Below are positions 34,661-42,398 of a DNA stretch of 64,000 bases, piece by piece. A program made the translations under genes and the position numbers. This stretch comes from Streptomyces akebiae. GTDB lineage: Bacteria > Actinomycetota > Actinomycetes > Streptomycetales > Streptomycetaceae. A model generated the notes under the pieces. It saw only the letters and a list, made by a program, of their open reading frames with translations, ran no database searches and was not told the origin of the DNA. The first letter of the stretch is position 1, and each line of letters opens with the position of its first letter. The DNA lies in the NCBI RefSeq assembly GCF_019599145.1, contig NZ_CP080647.1, positions 1,674,001 to 1,738,000 on the forward strand. Reading direction: 5' to 3'.

Positions 34661-35176
34661 TCAGCGGCCGTCGTAGCCCGCCGTCGGCATCGACAGGCGG
34701 CGGTGGACGCGGGCCTTCATCTGGGCGTCGTAGGCGGGTTCGGCGTGGCCGACGGTCTCGACGCGGATGCCGCGCCGGGCGCACTCGGCGGTGAAGTCGT
34801 CGACGGAGGCCAGGGCGCGTTCCAGGACGCGGTGGCTGGGGGCGACGAAGAGATCGACCAGGCCGGCGTCGACGTCGGTCCAGAGGGCGCCGTGATCGGG
34901 GCGCAGACCGCGTACGAGCAGCTCGCGCGTCACCACATAGCCGCGCTCGGCCGCCCAGCGGGCGCACATGGCGTGCTGGCTGCGGGAGTCGACCAGGAAG
35001 GGGTCCGCCTCCAGTTCCTCCAGCGGCGTCAGGCTGGCTATGGCCGCGACGCGCACCACGGGGCCACGTCCACCGGGGCCGCGGCCGGCGGTGCCCCGAC
35101 CGGCCGTGCCGCGTCCGTGAGCCGCGTCCTGGCACGCCACGCCGCAGACGCCGCTCCTGTCTCCCTTGTCTCCCAT
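34661..35176 (-). CDS. Serine-resolvase-N-terminal-like protein, function unknown
   Basis: 171 residues from ATG 35176 (GGAGGGGG upstream). After a Gly/Arg-rich N-terminus (GRGTAGRGTAGRGPGGRG) there is a domain with RSQHAMCARWAAERGYVVTRELL, then WTDVDAGLVDLFVAPS and ALASVDDFTAECARRGIRVET. This spacing imitates the catalytic domain of serine recombinases (S-x-x-x-Q, cWA..G, D-x-x-x-D and a long helix followed by a short strand), but the nucleophilic Ser motif YxRxS is not convincing and no DNA-binding domain follows. It is probably a domesticated, non-recombining relative. It is divergent from an MBL-fold gene. Confidence 0.6.
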   Translation of the reverse strand: MGDKGDRSGVCGVACQDAAHGRGTAGRGTAGRGPGGRGPVVRVAAIASLTPLEELEADPFLVDSRSQHAMCARWAAERGYVVTRELLVRGLRPDHGALWTDVDAGLVDLFVAPSHRVLERALASVDDFTAECARRGIRVETVGHAEPAYDAQMKARVHRRLSMPTAGYDGR

Positions 35177-35338
35177 GCTGTTCCCCCTCCCCAGGGGCCG
35201 GGCCCCCGTCCTGCGGAGCGAACCGCGGACGCCGGAACCGGCATGCCCGCCCACGGCATGATCCGCCGGACGGGCTCAGGCCGCAGACCCTACTCCAGCC
35301 CGTAGGCTCGGGGGAGTAGCGCGAAGGAGGCGAACGGA

Positions 35339-36112
35339 GTGCCGGTGGAGATCACATGGTGGGGTCATGCGACCTGCACCGTGGAGGACTCGGGTACGAG
35401 GGTGCTGACCGACCCCCTTTTCACGCGCCGGCTCGCGCATCTGCGCAGGCGCCGGGGCGCGCTCCCGCCGCCGGAGGCCGCGGTCGCGGACGTGGCGCTG
35501 GTGTCGCATCTCCACGCCGATCATCTGCACGTCCCCTCCCTGGCCCGGCTCGCCCCGGGGACCCGGCTGGTGGTTCCGAGGGGCGCGCCTCGCCAGGTGC
35601 CGGGGCTGCGCAGGCTGGCGCATCTGCGGCTCTGTGAAGCGGCGCCGGGGGACGAGGTCAGGGTGGGTGACCTGGTCGTACGCGCTGTTTCCGCGCGGCA
35701 CGACGGGCGGCGGCTGCCGGTCGGACCGCATCGTTCACCCGCGCTCGGCTTCGTCGTGGAGGGCGAGGCGCGCACCTATTTCGCCGGGGACACCGGGCTG
35801 TTCGAGACCATGTCCAAGGAAGTCGGGCCGGTCGACGTGGCGCTGCTGCCGGTCGGTGGATGGGGCCCGTACCTCGGCGAGGGCCATCTGGACGCGGGGC
35901 GCGCGGCGGAGGCGCTTGCGCTGCTCGCGCCCCGGAGCGCGGTTCCGGTGCACTACGGCACGTACTGGCCGATCGGCATGGACGCCGTGCGCCCCCATGA
36001 ATTCCACGCCCCCGGCGAGGAGTTCGTACGCCTCGCCGCCGTACGCGCTCCCGAGGTGGCCGTGCACCGGCTGGGGCACGGAGAGAGCGTACGGCCGGGG
36101 GTGGCGCGATGA
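35339..36112 (+). CDS. MBL-fold metal-dependent hydrolase (UlaG/NAPE-PLD-like)
   Basis: 257 residues. Starts VEITWWGHATCTVE, and the HxHxDH motif is SHLHADHLH. FAGDTGLFE supplies the bridging Asp and PVHYGTYWP the last His, so the dinuclear metal site is complete. The group is that of UlaG-like and NAPE-PLD-like lactonases/phosphodiesterases, not beta-lactamases. GTG 35339 has AAGGAGG upstream. It precedes a DedA-family gene by 43 bp on the same strand, and another MBL gene of the same group lies just beyond in the opposite direction. A role in membrane-lipid phosphodiester turnover is conceivable but not shown. Confidence 0.9.
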   Translation: MPVEITWWGHATCTVEDSGTRVLTDPLFTRRLAHLRRRRGALPPPEAAVADVALVSHLHADHLHVPSLARLAPGTRLVVPRGAPRQVPGLRRLAHLRLCEAAPGDEVRVGDLVVRAVSARHDGRRLPVGPHRSPALGFVVEGEARTYFAGDTGLFETMSKEVGPVDVALLPVGGWGPYLGEGHLDAGRAAEALALLAPRSAVPVHYGTYWPIGMDAVRPHEFHAPGEEFVRLAAVRAPEVAVHRLGHGESVRPGVAR

Positions 36113-36155
36113 GACGCCCGCCGGCAGGGGCCACAGAGGTCGTGGAGGAAGCTCG

Positions 36156-36770
36156 GTGATCGTCCTGGCCGCGGTGAGCACTCCCGTGCCGTACGCGTCC
36201 ACCCAGCAGGCGATCGGCTATCCCACGCTGTTCCTGCTGGTGCTGATCGGAGCGCTGGTACCGGTGGTGCCGACCGGGGCGCTGGTCAGTTCGGCGGCCG
36301 TGGTGGCGTTCCATCAGACGGCGCCGCTCTCGCTGCTGATGGTGTTCGTGGTGGCGTCGGTCGCCGCGTTCCTCGGGGACATCGCGCTGTACTGGCTGGG
36401 GCGGCGCGGGATGGGGTCCAAGAACGGTTCGCGCTGGCTGGAGGCGATCCGCCGCCGTGCGCCGGAGGACCGGCTGGCCCAGGCGCAGGCGAAGCTCGAC
36501 GACCACGGCGTGACCGTGCTGGTGCTGTCCCGGCTGATGCCGGCCGGGCGTCTGCCGGTGATGCTGGCCTGTCTGCTGTCGAAGATGCCGTTGCGGCGGT
36601 TCGCCCGGGGGAATCTGCCGGCGTGCCTCGCGTGGGCCGTGACGTACCAGTTGATCGGCATCCTGGGCGGGTCCTTGTTCAAGGAGCCGTGGGAAGGGGT
36701 GTTGGCGGCGGTCGTGTTGACGTTGCTGATCAGTGTGGTGCCGAGTGTGTGGCGGCGGGTCGTCCGCTGA
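36156..36770 (+). CDS. DedA-family (VTT domain) membrane protein
   Basis: 204 residues from GTG 36156 (GGAGGAAG upstream). Hydrophobic segments include PTLFLLVLIGALVPVVPTGAL (with the re-entrant-loop Pro pair), SLLMVFVVASVAAFLGDIALYWLGRR (with the family's G-D and GRR), SRLMPAGRLPVMLACLL and the final VLAAVVLTLLISVVPSVW. DedA/VTT proteins are lipid scramblases or flippases, and bacterial members influence undecaprenyl phosphate and phospholipid handling. Probably co-transcribed with the MBL hydrolase upstream, and ends at a hairpin shared with the convergent MBL gene. Confidence 0.9.
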   Translation: MIVLAAVSTPVPYASTQQAIGYPTLFLLVLIGALVPVVPTGALVSSAAVVAFHQTAPLSLLMVFVVASVAAFLGDIALYWLGRRGMGSKNGSRWLEAIRRRAPEDRLAQAQAKLDDHGVTVLVLSRLMPAGRLPVMLACLLSKMPLRRFARGNLPACLAWAVTYQLIGILGGSLFKEPWEGVLAAVVLTLLISVVPSVWRRVVR

Positions 36771-36800
36771 GCGCCTGTGGTCGTGGTGTTCGGCGCTGTT

Positions 36801-36845
36801 CCCGTGCCCGTGAAGGGCGGGCTGTGCCCCCTTCAGCGGCACGGG
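36801..36845. terminator. Bidirectional terminator between dedA-like and MBL genes
   Basis: An outer 8-bp stem CCCGTGCC / GGCACGGG and, after a 2x2 internal loop, an inner 7-bp stem TGAAGGG / CCCTTCA, placed between two convergent genes. Confidence 0.8.
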
Positions 36846-36858
36846 TGCGCTCCGTCGG

Positions 36859-37983
36859 TCAGTCCAGCACGCGGGAGCCGCCGATCGGCAGGTCCCACAG
36901 GTTCTCGCGCGGCAGTCCGGCCGCCTGCCATGCCGTCCTCACCCGCCGCAAGGGTTCCAGGACCGGTTCGGCCGACAGGACGAAGGTGGCCCAGTGCATG
37001 GGGGCCATGTGGCGGGCGCCGAGGTCCCGGAAGGCGCGGACCGCTTCCTCCGGGTCGCAGTGCACGTCGCTCAGCCACCAGCGGGGGTCGTAGGCGCCGA
37101 TGGGCAGGAGCGCGACGTCGATGCCGGGGTGACGGCGGCCGATGAGGGAGAACCAGTGGCCGTAGCCGGTGTCGCCTGCGAAGTAGAGGCGCCTGCCGTC
37201 GGGGGCCGTGAGGACCCAGCCGCCCCACAGGGAGCGGCAGGTGTCGGTGAGGGTGCGCTTGGACCAGTGGTGGGCCGGTACGAAGTCGAAGCGGACACCG
37301 TCGAGTTCCGCCGCCTCCCACCAGTCCAGCTCGGTGACCCGGTCGAACCGGCGCCGCCGGAACCAGCGGCCGAGTCCGGCGGGCACGAACACCGGGGTGT
37401 CGCGCGGGAGTCTGGCCAGGGTGGGGGCGTCGAGGTGGTCGTAGTGGTTGTGGCTGATGACCACCGCGTCCACGCGGGGCAGCGCGTCCCAGTCGATGCC
37501 CACAGGGGTGATCCGTGCCGGGGTACCCAGGATGCGGCGGGACCAGACGGGGTCGGTGAGGACGGTCAGCCCGCCGATCCGCACCACCCAACTCGCGTGC
37601 CCCGCCCAGGAGACGGCGACGGTACGGGCGTCCACCCTCGGCAACGGGCCGGGCTCGTACGGCAGTCGCGGGATGTCGACTAGCCCGTCGGCGCCGGGCC
37701 GTACCGCGCCCTCTCGGGCGAACCGGGCGAAGGCCTTCAGCCCGGGGAGCGGCGCGGTGAGCCGGTCGGCGAAGGACCTCGGCCAGCGGCGCGGCTCACC
37801 GAGCGGCCGGGGCTCGGCGAGCGGTGGGAGGAGGGGTGTCCCGGGCGCCGGATCGTCGGCGTGCCTGGTTGTCGACGTGGGGGGCGGAGTCGCCGAGGTG
37901 GCCGGGGTGGGGGTGGCCGGGGTGGGGGCGGTCGCCCCTGGCGGGGTCGTCGTGGAGGTGGTCGACTCGGACTGCTGCGTCAT
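36859..37983 (-). CDS. MBL-fold hydrolase with Thr/Pro-rich N-terminal tail (NAPE-PLD-like)
   Basis: 374 residues. The first 45 or so residues are Thr/Pro/Ala low complexity (TPATPTPATSATPPPTS), with no signal peptide visible. The catalytic part carries VSWAGHASWVVRIGG, SHNHYDHLD (HxHxDH), VPAHHWSKR, YFAGDTGYGHWF and PMHWATF. The HHWS-to-FAGDTGYG pattern identifies the NAPE-PLD/RomA-like group, which hydrolyses phosphodiesters or lipid-like esters. All metal ligands are retained. Upstream by 107 bp on the same strand is the lysine-free aminotransferase-fold gene, so the two may share a transcript. Confidence 0.9.
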   Translation of the reverse strand: MTQQSESTTSTTTPPGATAPTPATPTPATSATPPPTSTTRHADDPAPGTPLLPPLAEPRPLGEPRRWPRSFADRLTAPLPGLKAFARFAREGAVRPGADGLVDIPRLPYEPGPLPRVDARTVAVSWAGHASWVVRIGGLTVLTDPVWSRRILGTPARITPVGIDWDALPRVDAVVISHNHYDHLDAPTLARLPRDTPVFVPAGLGRWFRRRRFDRVTELDWWEAAELDGVRFDFVPAHHWSKRTLTDTCRSLWGGWVLTAPDGRRLYFAGDTGYGHWFSLIGRRHPGIDVALLPIGAYDPRWWLSDVHCDPEEAVRAFRDLGARHMAPMHWATFVLSAEPVLEPLRRVRTAWQAAGLPRENLWDLPIGGSRVLD

Positions 37984-38090
37984 CGAGGAGGCTCCCGTCG
38001 CTGAGAGTCGTCACGAAGGATCGTCGTCGCTGAAGGCCACTGAGGGTCGCCGGGGTCGGTCGCCGAGGTCTCCCGGATCGCCGAGGAGCG

Positions 38091-39308
38091 TCATCGCAGG
38101 TCCTCGAACGCCGTCCCGAGAAGCGCCAACACCCGTGCCACATGGGGTAGTTCCAGGGGATCGGGCGCCGTGAGGGCCTGGGCGCGCTCCGCGTCGGTGG
38201 TGCCGAGGAACGCGTCGGTGGACAGCCGGACACGCAGCGCCCCGAGGTCGTCCCCGAACCGGTGACCGCCGGGCGCGGGCATCCCGAGCCGGTCGGTGAG
38301 GAAGTCCTCCAGCTCCTGGGCGTCCCCGACGCCGTACCCGGCGAGGGCCGGGCCCAGCGGGGCGAGGTCGGCGTACAGATGCCGTCCGGCGCGCGGCGGC
38401 AGGGCGAGCGCCCCGGCGGCGACCACGGCCCGGTGCGCGGCGTCGGCGAGGCGCGCGTGCAGGCGTACGGCGGCGGCGAGCCGTTCGGTCACGGGCTCCG
38501 GCTCGTCGAGCGCGTGGGCGGCAGCCGCGGCGACGGGGGTGGCGACCCGGGCGCCCAGCGCGGTGAGCACGTCCAGGACCCGGTCGCGCAGCCCCGCCCC
38601 GTTCTCGTTCGCCGGGAAGCGGGCGACGGCGGCCGGCCAGCCGGCCGGCAGGAAGGCACCGGCGAGGTCGCTGACGACGGTGACCCGGTCGGGCAGCATC
38701 TCGGCGGGGCTGAGCAGCACGGTGTCGTGCGGGTCGTGCACGGTGTCGCGCCAGGTCTCGTCGCTGACCAGCTGCAACCCCTCCCCCAGGGCCGCCTCCA
38801 TGGCCTCGTGCACCAGTTCGGGCGGGGCCACGGTCGCGGTCGGGTCGTCGGCGACGCACAGCACGAGCAGCCGGGGATCGCCTCCCTCGGCACGGATCCT
38901 GCGGACGGTCTCCAGGAGCGCGTACGGGTCCGGAACGCCCCCGCACTCGGCGGGTGTGGCCACGTGGAAGACGGATCTCCCCAAGGCACGTGCCTGCGGC
39001 TCCCACCAGGCGGCGCACGGCCGAGGGAGCAGCACGTCGCCCCCGATCGCGGCGGTCAGGGCGAGGAGCAGGGCGGGGGCACCGGGAGCGGCCAGTACCC
39101 GGTCCCGGGTGGTGGCCAGTCCGCGCCGCTCCCAGTAACCGCAGGCGGCGTCCAGGAGGGCGGGATCACCACCGAGCGGGACGGGGTGGGGGCGGTCCGC
39201 CGCGGCGGAGAGCACGGCGGCCAGTGCGGGCAGGACGGGCAGTCCCTGGGCGGGAAGGGGCGGGCCGTAGCGGACCGGACCGTGCCCTTCCGGATCCGTC
39301 CGCCGCAT
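38091..39308 (-). CDS. Class I/II aminotransferase-fold protein without any lysine (probable pseudoenzyme)
   Basis: 405 residues, normal length for fold-type I aminotransferases. Recognisable landmarks are PGAPALLLALTAAI (active-site start), CVADDPTATVAPPELV (the usual NPTG region), VSDETWRD (Asp183 for the PLP ring nitrogen, Tyr replaced by Trp186) and SDLAGAFLPAGWPAA, where family members have SxSKxFxxxGxRxG. The PLP-binding Lys is Gly217 and the phosphate-binding Arg is Pro225. No lysine occurs anywhere in the protein, so an internal aldimine cannot form. It may be a regulatory or scaffold relative. Start ATG 39308. It is followed by the MBL gene after 107 bp. Confidence 0.82.
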   Translation of the reverse strand: MRRTDPEGHGPVRYGPPLPAQGLPVLPALAAVLSAAADRPHPVPLGGDPALLDAACGYWERRGLATTRDRVLAAPGAPALLLALTAAIGGDVLLPRPCAAWWEPQARALGRSVFHVATPAECGGVPDPYALLETVRRIRAEGGDPRLLVLCVADDPTATVAPPELVHEAMEAALGEGLQLVSDETWRDTVHDPHDTVLLSPAEMLPDRVTVVSDLAGAFLPAGWPAAVARFPANENGAGLRDRVLDVLTALGARVATPVAAAAAHALDEPEPVTERLAAAVRLHARLADAAHRAVVAAGALALPPRAGRHLYADLAPLGPALAGYGVGDAQELEDFLTDRLGMPAPGGHRFGDDLGALRVRLSTDAFLGTTDAERAQALTAPDPLELPHVARVLALLGTAFEDLR

Positions 39309-39516
39309 GTGTGCCTCCGCCCGCTCCGGTGCGTTGCCCGGTGCTCACCCCCGCGGGATCGCTCCGGGACGTCGATAGGTGCTCCCTCGTGCGTACGGGG
39401 TGCGGCGGCGTGCCGTGTCCGAACCCGGCAGGCGTCGCGCGCGCCCTCGGCCTGTCAGTACCCAGGCTCACCCGCCCCAAGGGCCCCGCTGCGGGTTGCA
39501 CCGGTCACACGCCCGC

Positions 39517-40212
39517 TCATGGCGTCCACCGGTCCCGGCGGCGCAGCCGGTGCACGGCCGCGCCGAGCGCTCCCGCGACGAGGAGGCCACCGGCGACCAT
39601 GGCCGGGACCGAGTCGGTGAAGGCACCGCCCTCGCCCGCGTGGGAGCCGCGCTGGACCGGGGCCGGCTGGTGGGTGGAGTGAGGGGAGGGCTGGTGCGTG
39701 GGCTGTCGGGTCGGTTGGTGCGTGGGCTCGTCGGTGGGCCCGTACTGATCGCCGCCGAGGGAGCCGCCGAGGGAGACGTCGAAGGCGGCGCTCCACTGTT
39801 TGCCCTCGCCGCCCGGGGCCGCCGGGCACATGCCGTCGACGCCCCACTCGGTGGCCGGGTTCGCCTCGTCGACGGCGGCCTCGAAGTCCGCGGCGGGCGC
39901 GATCTTCGCCGTGCCCTGGTACGACGGGCCGGCGGCGGAGTCGCCGTCGCCGGGGAGGCGTTGCAGCGTGACCGTGCCCTGTTCGAACGCCTGTGAACTG
40001 GCCTCGATGGTCGCGGGGACGGTGCCGCCGGCCGGGTCGCAGGCGACGGAGAAGGTGAGGGTGCCGCCCGGTTCGACGGACTGCGGGTTCACCTCGGCCG
40101 CGGGATCCGCGTACGAGGGCGGGGCGGCGGCGCCCAGGACGACACCGATCAGGGCGGTGGCGGACAGGACACGGGCTCTGCGGCGCATGGGCGGACGCGT
40201 GGGCGGGGGCAT
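39517..40212 (-). CDS. Secreted, C-terminally anchored protein of unknown function
   Basis: 231 residues from ATG 40212 (AAGGAG 9 nt upstream). Signal peptide RVLSATALIGVVLGAAAPPSYA, then a beta-rich domain of about 110 residues beginning VNPQSVEPGGTLTFSVAC with two Cys residues likely to pair. A surface-exposed stalk of THQPT-type repeats (about 158-178) leads to a membrane helix VPAMVAGGLLVAGALGAAV and the basic tail HRLRRRDRW. The layout is that of a cell-surface protein anchored in the membrane rather than by sortase. The domain recalls YcnI/lipoprotein-like Ig folds, but I do not recognise a family. Confidence 0.78.
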   Translation of the reverse strand: MPPPTRPPMRRRARVLSATALIGVVLGAAAPPSYADPAAEVNPQSVEPGGTLTFSVACDPAGGTVPATIEASSQAFEQGTVTLQRLPGDGDSAAGPSYQGTAKIAPAADFEAAVDEANPATEWGVDGMCPAAPGGEGKQWSAAFDVSLGGSLGGDQYGPTDEPTHQPTRQPTHQPSPHSTHQPAPVQRGSHAGEGGAFTDSVPAMVAGGLLVAGALGAAVHRLRRRDRWTP

Positions 40213-40369
40213 GGAGGGGACTCCTTCGGGCGGCTCCGGCGGGCGGGGGGCACGACCGCCGTGCCCCGCGTCCATCAGAGCGCTGTGCCCGGCGGGGCGC
40301 GCGCCGCCGGGCACCATTCGCGGGACTCGAAGGGCCGACCGGGTGACGGTCGGGGCGCTCCGGCTCGGC

Positions 40370-41086
40370 TCAGCCGGAGAGCGAGACCAGTTCCCGCTCC
40401 AGGCCCCTGCCCCTCTTCTCCACCACGGCCGACGCGACGTCCGACAGCTTGCGGTTGGTGCCCTGGGAGATGCGGCGCAGCACGGTGAACGCGGCGTCCG
40501 CGTCGCAGCCGAGGACGTGCATGACCATGCCGCAGGCCTGGTCGACGACGGGCCGAGAGCGCAGGGCGGCGCCGAGCTGGTCGAGTTCGGTGAGGGCGGC
40601 CCGGTAGGAGCGGTCGCGGACGATACAGGTCGCGGCGAGGTCGCCGAGGGCGCGGGCGGCGCCGTGCGGGGCGTCCTCCAGGGCGTGGGGGCGGAAGCTG
40701 TAGAGGCTGAGGGTCACGGTGAGACCCGAGCGCCTGAAGGGGAGCGTGATGCTGGACCGTACGCCCGCGTCGAGGGCCGCCGCCCGGTACTCCGGCCAGC
40801 GTTCCTCTCGCAGCAGATCGGCGGAGTCCACGGGCTCACCGCGCTCCAGCGCGGCCGGCAGCGGCCCGTCGCCCGAGCGCAGTTGGACGGCGACGAGTCC
40901 GGCGAGGTCGGGGTGGGTGACCGCGGCGGGCCGCTCGGTGCCGCTGTCGGACACCATGCCGCTGGCACCGCAGCAGTCGTTGGTGCAGCGGGCGGCCTGT
41001 TCGACGAGTTCGGAGAGCCTTCTGTCCGGATGTGCGGATTCCACCGATTCCCGGCCCACGCGGCCGAGTTGTTCTCTTTCCGGCAT
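40370..41086 (-). CDS. GAF-ANTAR antitermination regulator
   Basis: 238 residues. A GAF sensor domain (about 28-165) contains DSADLLREERWPEYRAAALDAG and TVTLSLYS. The C-terminal ANTAR RNA-binding domain (about 172-232) is LGAALRSRPVVDQACGMVMHVLGCDADAAFTVLRR with VASAVVE. ANTAR proteins bind paired hexanucleotide stem-loops in nascent RNA to prevent termination. Here the GAF domain would sense a ligand or redox state. It is divergent from a PAS/GAF protein gene, and the two probably form a signalling unit. A GTTT-N15-GGGAAG SigB-like element, weak, lies upstream. Confidence 0.9.
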   Translation of the reverse strand: MPEREQLGRVGRESVESAHPDRRLSELVEQAARCTNDCCGASGMVSDSGTERPAAVTHPDLAGLVAVQLRSGDGPLPAALERGEPVDSADLLREERWPEYRAAALDAGVRSSITLPFRRSGLTVTLSLYSFRPHALEDAPHGAARALGDLAATCIVRDRSYRAALTELDQLGAALRSRPVVDQACGMVMHVLGCDADAAFTVLRRISQGTNRKLSDVASAVVEKRGRGLERELVSLSG

Positions 41087-41195
41087 GATGCACGCCTCCT
41101 CCTCCGCTCGTCTTCCCGCGCACCTGCGCGGAAAACGAACCGTCGGCTTCCGATGCGGTCGTGCCCCCGCGCCCTCCAGGCGCTACGTTCGTCGC

Positions 41196-42308
41196 ATGGC
41201 CCAGACGGACGAATTCGGTGAGGAACTCGCGGATTTCGTCCGCCGTGTCGCGGAGCTCAAGGCGGCCCGCTCGGTTCCCTCGGGAGACCTCCCGACGGTC
41301 CTGGACGCGGCCATCTTCGAACTCGACCATGTCGCCGACCGGTTGTGGCCGTGGTACGAGCGGCTGACCGCCTCGGGTCCGGTCGGTGGCACCTCGTCCG
41401 CCGCGCAGGAACACCAGTTGCTGAAGACCGTGTTCCAGACCCTGCCGCTGCCGGTGGTGCTGGTGGACCGCGAGACGGTGGTGCGGCGCCTGAACCAGGC
41501 CGCGACCGCCTTCACCGGCGTACGGTCCGGCTACGCCACGGGCCGTCCGCTCAGCGGTTTCCTCGCCCATGCCGACCGGGGCGCGTTCCGTTCCCAGACG
41601 GCCGCCGTGGCCCGGGGCGAGGGCGACCGCAGCCTCAACGTCCATCTGCAGCAGCGCCCGTCGTTCCCGGTCCGCGCCACGCTCACACAGCTGCGCCCCG
41701 GCAGCGGCGAGCCGCGCAACACCGTCCTGGTCGTCCTCCAGCCGGCCGGGCACCGGATGCCGACCGTCGAGCCGCTGCGTCCGTTGCCCAACCTCACCGA
41801 GACCACGCGTCACGCGGACCTGATGGATCTCGTCGACACGATGACCACGGCCCTGCTGACGGCCCCCGTCGGCGCGGCCCTCGACCGCGCGGCCCGTGTC
41901 CTGCACGGCCGCTTCGCGGACTGGGTGATCGCCGACACGACGAACCCCGGCCTCGCGCGCTCGACGGTCCTCGCCCCCTCGGAGGAGGGGGCGAAGCTCC
42001 TGGCGGCACAGGACCCCGCCACCTGCCCCCTCGTCGTCACCGCCGCCCGGGGCGGCACCCCCGCCCTCCAGATCCGTCCCGCCGACCCGGCCGCCTTCGG
42101 CCACGACGGCTCCGGGGCCCCGGTTCTCGTGAAGGCCGACGTGACCTCCCTGCTGACGGTGCCCCTGGCGCCCCCGGAAGGCCCGGTCAAAGGCGTCCTG
42201 ACCCTCTTCCGCTCAGGCGCCCGCCTGGCCTTCTCGATGGCCGAGGCCCAGGCGATGGACATGATGTCCCGCCACCTCGCCCTGGCCATGGAAACCCGGG
42301 CCCCGTGA
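41196..42308 (+). CDS. PAS-GAF sensory protein
   Basis: 370 residues from ATG 41196. Helical N-terminus (1-75), a PAS domain (about 76-190) opening LPLPVVLVDRETVVRRLNQAA, and a C-terminal GAF domain (about 205-365) with VTSLLTVPLAPPEGPVKGVLTLFR. There is no phosphatase (PP2C), kinase or DNA-binding domain, unlike most Streptomyces PAS-GAF regulators, which end in SpoIIE phosphatases. It may therefore act through a partner such as the divergent ANTAR protein or the adjacent sigma-factor pathway. A copy of the extragenic repeat starts at its stop codon. Confidence 0.87.
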   Translation: MAQTDEFGEELADFVRRVAELKAARSVPSGDLPTVLDAAIFELDHVADRLWPWYERLTASGPVGGTSSAAQEHQLLKTVFQTLPLPVVLVDRETVVRRLNQAATAFTGVRSGYATGRPLSGFLAHADRGAFRSQTAAVARGEGDRSLNVHLQQRPSFPVRATLTQLRPGSGEPRNTVLVVLQPAGHRMPTVEPLRPLPNLTETTRHADLMDLVDTMTTALLTAPVGAALDRAARVLHGRFADWVIADTTNPGLARSTVLAPSEEGAKLLAAQDPATCPLVVTAARGGTPALQIRPADPAAFGHDGSGAPVLVKADVTSLLTVPLAPPEGPVKGVLTLFRSGARLAFSMAEAQAMDMMSRHLALAMETRAP

Positions 42309-42341
42309 GGGGCGCGGGAAACCGCGCGAGCAGCCACAACG
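42306..42341 (-). repeat. Dispersed extragenic palindromic repeat, copy 3
   Basis: Minus-strand copy: GTGGCTGCTCGCGCGG then TTTCCCGCGCCCCTCA. It starts exactly at the stop codon of the PAS-GAF gene, between convergent genes. Confidence 0.78.
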
Positions 42342-42398
42342 AACCGGCAGCCGACGACGAACCCGAACCCCACGGCACCCCCGGCTCACCCGGCGGAG

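Noticed and set aside
34661..35176. Resolvase-like gene as part of a mobile element
   Set aside because: No terminal inverted repeats, transposase or res-like sites were seen around it, and the catalytic serine motif is not convincing.
31076..35305. A plus-strand frame open for 4.2 kb opposite the MoxR, alkaline-phosphatase-like and resolvase-like genes
   Set aside because: No recognisable domain, anomalous composition, and antisense to several well-supported genes.
40318..40369. CRISPR-like or other direct-repeat arrays in the intergenic gaps of the window
   Set aside because: All tandem repeats seen have units of 7-14 bp without regularly spaced unique spacers. No CRISPR array or cas gene is present.
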